Assembly: GCA_015179125.1 (NCBI GenBank)
Contig: WHVA01000019.1
Span: forward strand, 186,001-250,000
DNA length: 64,000 bases
Source: Gautieria morchelliformis
Taxonomy: Eukaryota; Basidiomycota; Agaricomycetes; Gomphales; Gomphaceae
Reading direction: 5' to 3'
Shown: piece after piece, positions 56,101-64,000 of the stretch
Layout: each line of letters opens with the position of its first letter
How positions within the stretch are numbered: the first letter of the stretch is position 1
Notes under the pieces: generated by a model
Database searches by the model: none
Told to the model about the DNA's origin: nothing
What the model saw: only the letters and a program-made list of their open reading frames with translations
Program-made: the position numbers and the translations under genes

Positions 56101-57720
56101 AGGCCGTCACGAGTCAGGGTTGCATAGGGGTGCGCAGTCATGATACTAAGGAGATGGAATAAACATACAATAGAGTGAGGGAGGGGTGCGAACATGAAAC
56201 GACGGAGAGTAAAGGTGGCGAAGGTACTTATGTATGAAACCATGTCTTGGGACCCACATACATGTCACCCTGCACGGACTCTTCGTCCACTGGGTCGATC
56301 CCACATGACCTACGGAAGGAACGCTCCGCGAACATACTTTGGCCATACGAAAACCCAAAGGGGTTGTATTTAAGAAGATGATGGGGTTAGTGATGAATCA
56401 TCACGCCGGGTAAATGGTATCAATCATATTTGATGGCGTGCCTTGTTGGCGAAATGTGCGAGCAGCGAATAGCAGTTCGGCGAAATGTGGCAAAGGGTGA
56501 ACGGAGAGAACATAGAGGAGGCGTGGCCGAAGGGAGCGGCGAAGCCGAGCAAACACGGAGGAGGAGTAGCGAACGAGGGAACGGGGGTATACATAGGTCA
56601 TGACAATCCAATTGTCAGAACACCATCGGAAGAGGGCCAAGCAGAGGAGGTGATAGGCCCAACAATGACTGCTAAGTTAGTCCGCAGACGTCAATTGCTT
56701 GTTGAAGGCATAGCCCTGGTCATTGTTGCGAACAGCGAGAATTGGTTGCCGAACATGACGATGGCGATCGGAACGAACACGGAGATGGAGTGACAAATGG
56801 TAGGGCAGAGCACCTGAATTATGAGAAATAAACGCGTCATGACATCTTGTACCACTTGCTCCGGTTCGAAGTCACAGTGTCACCGGCCCTATGGCACCCT
56901 GAAGCAGCTCCCGATACCCGAGCAACCTTGGAATTCCATCTCCATGGATTTCATTGAGCAGTTGCCGGCATCCTCGGGATTCACTGCGATCCTCGTGGTA
57001 GTCTGCCGCTTAACCAAGCAGAGCATCTTCATTCCAACGTAGGACACGATCACTTCTGCCGACCTAGCCCGCCTGTTTGTCTTGCATGTGTTCTCGAAGC
57101 ATGGTGTCCCAAGCCATGTGACATCGGACCGAGGGTCGGAATTTGTATCACACTTTTTCCGTTCCCTCGGCAAAGCTCTCGACATGAACTTGCATTTTAC
57201 CTCTGGTTATCACCCCAAAGGCGATGGTCAAACTGAACGTGTAAACCAAACTCTTGAACAATATCTCCAGGTATATTGCAACTACCAACAAGACAATTGG
57301 TCCGAGTTGCTCCCGCTTGCCGAGTTTGCGTACAACAATGCTCCCAGCACCACAACTGGCATTTTGCCGTTCTTTGCCAACATAGGCTACAACCCGAACT
57401 TGACAGTTCACCCTGAAAGGGACCTTGCTTCCTCTCGGGCCCGAGACTTCGCAGTTGACCTTGACCACCTTCACACTGCCTTGAAAGATTAAATCAAATC
57501 CGCTCAATCTCGGTACCAGGTCTCAGCTGACACACGTCATGCTCCCGCCCCCGAGTTCGCGATTGGATCCTTAGCGCTTGTAAAAGCGCAGTTCTTCCGG
57601 ACAACTCGGCCCTCGAAGAAGCTGGCTGAAAAGTACCTCGGCCCCTTCGAGATCATTGGTCAGGCCGGATCCCGAGCTTACATATTGCGGCTTCCGGACA
57701 GCCTTTGGGCAGTCCACCCG
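53200..57720 (+). mobile_element. Element C pol region, interrupted by a family G solo LTR
   Basis: A protease-like ALVDSGSTHCFIE lies near 53252-53290. Reverse transcriptase runs from 53880 to 54690 ([30 protein letters not shown]). RNase H covers 54780-55060 ([23 protein letters not shown]). The integrase zinc site starts near 55460 (HDHILSGHFGQNKT). After the insertion, the core covers 56890-57490 (MDFIEQLPASSGF, SDRGSEFVSHFF, YHPKGDGQTERVNQTLEQ). The GPFEIIG chromodomain linker ends at AVHPV near 57720. Confidence 0.9.
55586..56844. mobile_element. Solo LTR of family G, copy D5 (1259 bp)
   Basis: It begins TGTCAAGATTGG and ends GCGTCATGACA. TCTTG flanks it on both sides (55581-55585 and 56845-56849). 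It splits the integrase zinc-binding part of element C. Confidence 0.93.
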
Positions 57721-57722
57721 GT

Positions 57723-58106
57723 TGTTTTGGAACCCTTCAAGACTTTGGTGTTATTGCTAACACTTCAATCTATCAGAACGTGTCGTTTACGAGACTCAAA
57801 GAATACTAAACAATGCTGCAGCACAACTCCGGAAATAATTTAATATTTGTACCTTGGTTGCAATCCACGTAAGAACTAGTCCAAGTTAATACGGATGGAA
57901 GGCAATGCGTTTCTTAGCAGCACTGAACAATAAACTAAAAGACTGTAGGTTCAAGGACACTATCGGTGTCCAAGCGTATTCCAAAATATAAAGGAATGTA
58001 CTTAGCAGGCGAGTTTATAAATGGACTGCCCTGATAATCTACCAGCGCACAGCAATAAAACGAGGGACAAGTTTTGTGAACAAAGCGACTTGTGAAAGTC
58101 TCTAAT
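57723..58106 (+). repeat. Dispersed repeat R, copy 2 (384 bp)
   Basis: It begins TGTTTTGGAACCC and ends GAAAGTCTCTAAT, matching 22830-23214. It lies between forward pol sequence of element C on the left and inverted chromodomain sequence on the right. Confidence 0.85.
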
Positions 58107-58293
58107 AACCAGCCCAACCGACAAGGTACAGGAGGTTACAAGGTCTTCGGCGTCAGTCGATCTTGGAATCAAGGATCTCAGAAATCTCATACTCAGTCTC
58201 GCCGTCGATCTCGACTGGAGGCGGCGAAGACTGAACCTGGTTCGGGATGACGTTTGGGGTCACGGGTTCGAGCATTGAGACATGGAAGACTGG
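58107..58293 (-). mobile_element. Inverted chromodomain piece of element C
   Basis: Read on the minus strand it gives FHVSMLEP, TEYEISEILDSKIDRR and LLYLVGWAGY, which in the related copy C' directly follow AVHPV. Here AVHPV is on the plus strand at about 57706-57720, so the following segment has been flipped. Confidence 0.8.
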
Positions 58294-58722
58294 TGTATGG
58301 GAACCGCTGTTCAAACAGCACACTACATGGTCTCAGTTCTAGCTGTTCAACCAGCTCTCAAATGTCTCTTTATTGTAAATTTGTAGTCTGCATCAAAGGC
58401 CTTTAAAAAACAACCAATTATCGCCCATAAAAAATGTCTACTGTCCTCATAAGGCCTATTCAAACATCCCTCTAATTATCTATGAATTTTACCTATTTTC
58501 CCGAGGCTGTCTCCACTCAAACTCACTTATTTCTGTGCAGCAGAGTTGTGGATACACACGTCCCCACAACTCTGTTTCGGACTTCCTATTTCAAACTCCG
58601 ACCGGACGCTCGCGTCACTCGCGGCTTGTGCACCCGCGGTCACCCACAAATCCGGTCAGGTGGCTCCTTCAGACTCAGCCTCTGAGTTTGAAAAGCCTAG
58701 TCATTTGCTTGTACAGCCTCAA

Positions 58723-58946
58723 TGACTCAAACTGACTCATGCACACCTTGGTGAGTCACATGCTCATGACTCACCCAAGCTGTCATGAATCACATGGGCC
58801 CAATTAATGACTCATTCCTGACAAATCAAGCCCTGATTGGTGGAAAACCTAGTGGAGTCATCAGTAGGAGTCATTTCTAGTCACTGTGAGTCATTATGAG
58901 TCAGACAGAACCTTCTTACACATTCCAAAAGCTTCTTCGTGACTCA
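58723..58946. promoter_or_regulatory. Cluster of eight TGASTCA (bZIP/AP-1/Gcn4-type) sites
   Basis: Exact TGACTCA or TGAGTCA heptamers start at 58723, 58733, 58752, 58767, 58808, 58887, 58897 and 58940, with several one-off variants between them. This is far above chance for 224 bp. Such palindromes are the known targets of Gcn4/AP-1-type bZIP factors. A TATAAAA box follows at 59009. Confidence 0.7.
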
Positions 58947-59008
58947 TTCCCCCATTCCATTAATAGATAGAAGGTCCTACCGCTTAGTTAAGCGCCTGTA
59001 CAATACGA

Positions 59009-59015
59009 TATAAAA
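59009..59015 (+). promoter_or_regulatory. TATA box downstream of the TGASTCA cluster
   Basis: TATAAAA lies 63 bp past the last heptamer, in the right order for a plus-strand promoter within block H. Transcription from it would run into the tail of element C and antisense to its accessory ORF. Confidence 0.5.
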
Positions 59016-59288
59016 GGAGCCTACTAAGCCTGGACCATGGGTTCCTTGAACCCAAGCTTTGGCTCCCCGTTTTCCTTGCACTCATTATATGGTCATTTTC
59101 TTAGTTAGACACGCTCTTTTGCTATGTTCATCTCGGCCGCCTTGCTGAATAGTTACACTTGTAGTTCTCGGCCCCGCATCCGTCCCCTCATTCCCTGTTT
59201 CATCTATCACTCCCATTCCGATCCCGAACCCAAACAGAAAAACACCAAGAAAAAAGATTCCCATTCTTCCGAAACAAACATTAGTATC

Positions 59289-60642
59289 CTAATCCTCTTT
59301 CATAGTTGCATCCCTGTCCGCATCCATCCCGTCTTCATTTCCCAACTCCGCATCCGAACCCCCTTCCCTCGCATTATCCACGTCCTCGTCTCCGCGTCCT
59401 GATCCCGAACCCATATCCGACCCCGCTCTTTCCTCTTCATTATCCTCCTTCTCCTTTCCCTTGTCCCCACTTCCCGAACCCAATCCCCCCACGACCCCGA
59501 ACCCCTCCCAATCCGCACCCAAACCCGAACCCCACACTCCGGCTTCTTCAGCCGCACCTGTCCACCACTGAACCCACTTGCTAAGGCGAGTGTTTTGCCA
59601 ATGCATTCTCTCGGCAAACTCCAGTATTCCCTGGAGCATATCATGCATGCACTCATAGAGCACGTTTTGTTGAGCCAGAAGCTCCCGAATGGCCGCCGAG
59701 GCCTGATCCCCAGAAAGGCCCGTCAACTTGGGCCGCCTGGCCTCGGTGGGCAATCCAGATCCATTTCCTGATCCCGACCCTGAAGGAACCGGTCTTATTT
59801 CAACCGACAGTTTGGTACCCATCGGCTTCATTGGCATCAACCTTGGCGTTTTTGCCGCCGGTACCTCGGTCCCGGCCCTGACCCTGCGCTTCCACTTTCC
59901 CTCGGTAAAACTGCAATGAACCTTGCAGGCATTACAGTCTCGGCATGCCATATTAGTCCCCCGTATGCAGGAGACTTTCCGCCGATAGCAATTGTCACAA
60001 GGGAACTCCTAAATCACAAGTCAGTAGCCGAACCGAGCCATAATGGAAGACTCACTTCTTCCTCTTCCGACTCCTCCTCCGCCACCTTCCGTTTCTTTGC
60101 CCGCGTTGCCTTCGGCTTCACCTTCGCTTGGTTCCGCTCCCGAGCTTGCATCGACATCAGGATGCGTGCCTTCGCAGCAGCCGAATCCACCACCACTAAC
60201 TTGGGCGAAGGTATCCGAAGCTCTTGGCTAACGGAGGCTTGTTGCTCCCAAAACTCCTTAATCATATCGTCAAGACATTGTCTTAGATGAGCACAGGTAG
60301 CTACCTTGGCTTTCTTGGCCTCTTCCTCTCGGCCTTCCTTTCGGCCTCCCGAGCCTCTTCTTCGGCTTCCCGGGTCCTCCTTGCTTCTTCCTCAGCTTCT
60401 CGCTTCTCACGCTCCTCCTCCTCGGCTTTCACCTTGCGTTGCCGTTCCTTTTCCTCCTCGGCTTCTTTCGCCTTCCAAGTGTCCTCCCTCCTCTTTTTTT
60501 CCGCCACGTCCTTGCGCTCCTGGGTGAGGCGACGCTTCTCCTTCAACTCCTCGCTCTTCCTCTCTGCCTCTCATTCCTCGTGCTCGAGTTCTGCGTCAAG
60601 TTCCTCGACTGTGGGCTCTTGGGCATCTTGGATGTCTGACAT
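59289..60642 (-). mobile_element. Accessory Cys-rich ORF of element C, antisense to pol, broken
   Basis: On the minus strand, next to the 3' LTR, an ORF starts MSDIQDAQEPTVEEL and runs through a Glu/Lys/Arg-rich helix (60301-60546) and a basic segment (60014-60265). Paired cysteine clusters follow (PCDNCYRRKVSC and ACRDCNACKVHC, about 59917-60000) that resemble zinc-cluster DNA-binding domains. The C-terminus is long, acidic and Gly/Ser-rich, ending at 59289. Intron-like gaps separate the coding stretches. It faces the pol tail ending at 59047-59049, with a gap of 239 bp. Function is unknown. A DNA- or RNA-binding regulator of the element is one possibility. Confidence 0.7.
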
Positions 60643-60756
60643 GAGGATTTTGATGGTGATGGGAGGAGCGAAACAAAGCTTACATAATACCCCAATCCCG
60701 GCAATCTCTGGGATCTCACTTATGGCCTCATGGGTTCGGCCATAAGGGGGAGGTAC

Positions 60757-61229
60757 TGTTAAGACCTGTTCCTGAGTCCAGACCTGAGGCCTTGGCCTCG
60801 GTTCTCACTCAGGAACCTTCGGGCTTAACTTGGGTTCCCTATCAGTTCATCATTCACCCTGATCCCCATTCCTAGATAGTCCTGTTCCATTTCTGATGAC
60901 CATCCGTCGACCCTGCTTCCTGCTCGATATGGGCATTGATGCCCTCTTTCCATTCCTTGCAAATTAGTATATAAACCCCCATCATGTACCCTAATTCCTC
61001 AGTTCTGATATCAACTTAGATTCCTCGTATCTTCCACTCCTCTGTCTGATCCTCATTTCCAAACCCCGGCTTCCAGCCGAACCCGTCTCCGATTCCATTT
61101 CCGAAATTAGGGCAGAACACTGTAGTGGGCGCAACCTACGAAGTTGAAGCCAAGCCCTCTGTTCCTAACTTTGGTTATCCTCGGCTTGGCCCTCGGGTTG
61201 AGTCTTAAGTACAACTTACGTTCTTAACA
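60757..61229 (+). repeat. 3' LTR of element C
   Basis: It begins TGTTAAGACCTG right after a polypurine run (AAGGGGGAGG) and ends TTCTTAACA. TATATAAACC lies at about 60969-60978. Confidence 0.92.
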
Positions 61230-61650
61230 CCACCCTGCACAGACTCTTGGTCTGCTGGGTTGATCCCACACGATCTATGGGTAGGATGTCCCGCAAATGC
61301 ATTCCGGCCATAGGAACACCCAAAGGAGGTTGAGTCGAGAAGGTGATGGGACCAGTGATGAACCATCAAACTGGGTAAAGGATGTTGATTGTGTTTGATG
61401 GTGTGCCTACTGGCAAATTATGCGAGCAGCAAATGGTCATTTGGTGAATGCGGCGAAGGGTGAATGGAGGGGTGGTCAAAGGAAAAAATAGGGATAACTG
61501 GGTACAAGAAATAAATGGGTCATGACAATGATGGGAATAGTGGATAACAGTTCGGCAAATTCGGCAAAGGATGAACGGATCGAACATAGAAATGGAGTGA
61601 TGAAAGGGAGAATGGAGTTGCTGGATACAAGAAATAAACGAGTCATGACA
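61230..61650. mobile_element. Family G LTR, copy D4, right part
   Basis: It opens with CCACCCTGC and continues the family G LTR exactly where it was left at 51235. A first TCATGACA end lies at 61527 and a second, after a duplicated tail, at 61650. Confidence 0.88.
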
Positions 61651-62160
61651 GAGGTCACCAAAGTAGCGAAGACTCTCCTGTGGAAAACTAGCTTGCGATC
61701 CCTCTGCGGTGTTAATGATGTGTCGCTCTATTTCTTTGAACACCAATCCTATCTACTCTCTACCATCTGTGTATCTGTTTGCCTCTATTATTTCCCATTC
61801 CGATTCGTCCTTTATCATCCATGTACATCTTCCTGGTCTCTCTAACTCTGTACCTACTCTCATCGACTCTGGTGCCACTTCGAATTTCATTGATAGCTCA
61901 TTCTCCTCTCGTCCTGGTTTTGTATGTACATTTCTCCGATCGCCGATCGCTCTCTCCCTTTTTGATGGGAAACCAGCCACTGCTGGTTTCATTCACGAAT
62001 ATCTAGATACTAGACTCACATCCAGTGACTCCTCTTCACAGGACATTTCGCTACTTGTCACAAAGTTACACCCTTCAGCCACAATCGTTCTCAGGCTTCC
62101 ATGGCTTCGCTCTATGAAACCCACCATCTATTGGGGCTCTCTCTCAATTACCTTTCTGTA
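61651..62160 (+). mobile_element. Family G protease remnant
   Basis: It repeats the sequence found on the minus strand at 47640-47990 (AAGACTCTCC, CACCAATCCTA) and reads PTLIDSGATSNFIDSSF, an aspartic-protease-like motif. It lies in the opposite orientation to the gag remnant left of D4. Nothing beyond the protease is recognised. Confidence 0.7.
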
Positions 62161-62188
62161 AGGGCGACTGTCTACTCCCTAGAGCAGC

Positions 62189-62310
62189 TACCTGAGGTAG
62201 AGGAGATCCAAAGTATATAAGTCAGTGAGCAAGTAAATACATGGATGGTGCACCTGAGGTAGAGGAGATCCAAAGAGAACAGAGTGAGGATCTCCTTACC
62301 TCAGCGACAA
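62189..62310. repeat. Repeated ACCTGAGGTAGAGGAGATCC words, direct and inverted
   Basis: The 24-bp word ending GATCCAAAG occurs at 62189 and 62250, and a diverged inverted copy (GGATCTCCTTACCTCAG) lies near 62288-62304. AGCAGCT and AGCTGCT also flank the block. It may be a degraded inverted-repeat element. Confidence 0.6.
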
Positions 62311-62339
62311 ACTATATAGCTGCTACACAATGACATAAG

Positions 62340-64000
62340 CAAGTCACACCACTGGTGGTGATGCACAAAGGAAGAAGGAATACAGGAAGGATGCAATGAA
62401 AGAGATGTGAGGAAGAGATGCAAGGAAGGGAAATAAAAGGAAGAACAGGTGGTCCCCTGACATCACCCCTCCTCTAGAATGCGACATCCTGACGCATAAG
62501 GTTCCAGGGCAAGTCAGTGCTTGGCCCAACCGCCAATCCAAATGGGATGATGCAGTGTGATGGAGGAGTTGGAGAAGGCATGAGGACTGCAAACGGAAAA
62601 GCCACAGTGAGCACATGGTGGGATGGTGTGCAGGAGCGCCACGTGTGTGTGAGCATGCATGAATGGCACCGGCAGCATGTCCGGCTGGGGCCAACAGCAA
62701 TGCAGCACAATGAGGCTTACGTGGGCTGTGGCTGCAGATGGGGTATTTGGTGCAATAGCGGGGGCGGTCACAGCCACAATGGTGGGGGGACGCGACTGCC
62801 ACCGGATGCACTGGAGGGACACAATGGCACACATGGGGGAGCGTGGATGCGCCCCTCGTGGCGCAAGCAGGGCGTGCAGTGCACCAGCGCGGATCTGTAT
62901 AGTCATGGGGCCTCACCATGCACACACGTTGGGGTCTACTCTGCCGAGTAGGGGCAATGCCGCCAGTGAGCGACGGGGAAGGCTAGCGCAGGCACGCTGA
63001 TGCATGGGTTGTGCAGCCCCATGCATGCTCGTGGGGGTGCGCAGCGAACCCATGAGGAACGCGCCTGTGCAACGTCGATGTCACGTACACTTCTGTGTAC
63101 GCACACAGGAACGCACGGCCTCCCGTCAATGCACACTCGCGTTGTGCATGGACATGTGAGAGACTGTCACCGGGGGTACACTGTGGTGACTCACAGGCCA
63201 GCGGGAAGGGATGGTGCCCCAGCGACTACACCATTGGCTGGACTCGTGCATGTGGTGTAGGCATGTTGAGCCCACGCAAGGCTCGCAGTAGGCACACATG
63301 AGGTGCATGTAGGTGCTCGCTGAGCTTGTGCATGCATGGAGCTGTGCACATGTGTGCGGGGCATTAACGGCTGCGCTGTGGTGGGCGTTGCACAGGGCGT
63401 GGTTGCCGTAAGGTCTGAACTGGCACTGCCGTCAATGCCCTCACTGGCATCCGTGACCCTTTCATCCATGAGTTGGGCGTGATGAACGCATGCTCCTTGC
63501 GTGGAGTGCGCTCTGGTGGACCCTCCAGCACTTGCATGAGACTGCACAGAGACTGGCGCATGTGTCTGCGTGGACCCCAATCTGGGTCGTGTCTTGAGGG
63601 GTCCTCGTCATGCTTTGCTGCGTCACCATCTCCACAGTCGCACTCGGTGTTGTTGTGGCCTCTCACGATGACTGCGTAGCATTGTCTACCACATCGTCTG
63701 AGGTGCAATGCACGCGCACGCAGTTGGCCTCCCACCCTCCAGAAGGCGCGCCGGCTGTGTGGCATGGTTGCTGCCTTCAGTGTCACACGGCATTGCCTGG
63801 GAGCAGGAGAGGTGAGACAATGCATGACAGGGGCGCGAGGAGCCAGGCGAGGGTTGGAAGTGGCAGTGATGGACACACACTGCCGGGGACACGGCGCAAA
63901 TGCAGGAGGCGTGCCGGGGCTGTGACCTGCTGCTGCATGGCTGCGAGGGTGCCGCTCGGTACATCCACCCGTGCACGTGCATGCATCGGCGAGTGGGTGT
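62340..64000. other. GC-rich, CA/TG-word-rich stretch without a recognisable gene
   Basis: The region is dense in TGCATG, GTGCAC, CACATG and GGGGC words. Many frames on both strands stay open, none with a known domain, no splice-site pattern is convincing, and products are His/Thr/Ala-rich low-complexity strings. I therefore call no gene. Confidence 0.45.

Larger units (their letters stand above)
58294..59019 (+). mobile_element. LTR-like block H, related to the LTR of element A
   Basis: It begins TGTATGGGAACCGC, like the 3' LTR start of element A (TGTGTGGGAACCG), and shares its GCAGAGTTGTGG and TTTCAAACTC words. It ends without a CA terminus just before the pol tail of C resumes (CCTACTAAGCCTGGACC), so it is probably a truncated solo LTR. 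Confidence 0.5.
51236..61229 (+). mobile_element. Full-length Ty3/Gypsy element C with LTRs, broken, carrying nested insertions
   Basis: LTRs of 474 and 473 bp bracket the element, and CCACC flanks it on both sides (51231-51235, 61230-61234). Order: 5' LTR, gag with zinc knuckle, protease, reverse transcriptase, RNase H, integrase, chromodomain remnant, antisense accessory ORF, polypurine run, 3' LTR. Inside lie a family G solo LTR (55586-56844), repeat R (57723-58106), an inverted pol piece and an LTR-like block H (58294-59019). The coding region has roughly ten breaks. LTRs differ at about 7% of positions by eye, mostly transitions, so the insertion is old. Confidence 0.92.

Noticed and set aside
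62344-63986. Many long overlapping ORFs on both strands
   Set aside because: They arise from GC-rich, stop-poor low-complexity sequence. No domain, splice pattern or codon signature supports a gene.

Overview
The window looks like a chromosome segment from a mushroom-forming basidiomycete (Agaricomycete). The signs are short 46-78 nt GT-AG introns, a fungal two-domain tyrosinase, an AKR9-type aldo-keto reductase, a chitin-deacetylase fragment, and a dense nest of Copia, Ty3/Gypsy, MULE and pogo elements of the kinds common in Agaricales. No RNA gene or CRISPR array was found.

Layout. 1-12 kb is the most host-like part. It holds a seven-exon tyrosinase (578-2539), a seven-exon aldo-keto reductase on the minus strand (3100-4575, with a GC-AG intron and a 9-nt microexon), a small Ser/Pro-rich spliced gene (7354-7968), ankyrin debris and a hypothetical ORF. 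Several long near-perfect hairpins lie between them. 12.1-16.6 kb is a decayed Copia element with both LTRs. 16.6-21 kb holds a broken MULE transposase (+) facing a broken multi-exon gene of unknown family (-). 22-26.3 kb holds a chitin-deacetylase 5' fragment cut by a 385-bp dispersed repeat (R), followed by a TIR-bounded pogo transposon with a TA target duplication.

26.8-62.2 kb is a nested graveyard of Ty3/Gypsy-like elements, called A to I here. Element A (minus) is cut at 31807. Element B (31808-38087) has two LTRs, gag and protease but no visible reverse transcriptase or integrase, and carries a large ORF of unknown function. A C-family copy (C', minus, 38.1-43.2 kb) carries two solo LTRs, and a related remnant I follows. 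Family G has ~1.25 kb LTRs in five copies, plus two gag/protease remnants. A full-length C element (51236-61229, target duplication CCACC) sits inside a G LTR and itself contains a G solo LTR (target duplication TCTTG), a copy of repeat R and an inverted pol piece.

The most interesting pattern is that gypsy families C and I carry an extra cysteine-rich ORF on the strand opposite pol, meeting it tail to tail with a 130-240 bp gap in three separate copies. Elements A and B also carry unexplained ORFs. A block with eight TGASTCA heptamers just upstream of a TATAAAA box (58.7-59.0 kb) looks like an LTR-borne bZIP-responsive promoter. The last 1.7 kb differs in base composition and has no recognisable gene. 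All LTR elements here appear to be broken fossils. Host genes were read by eye from splice signals and family resemblance, without database searches.
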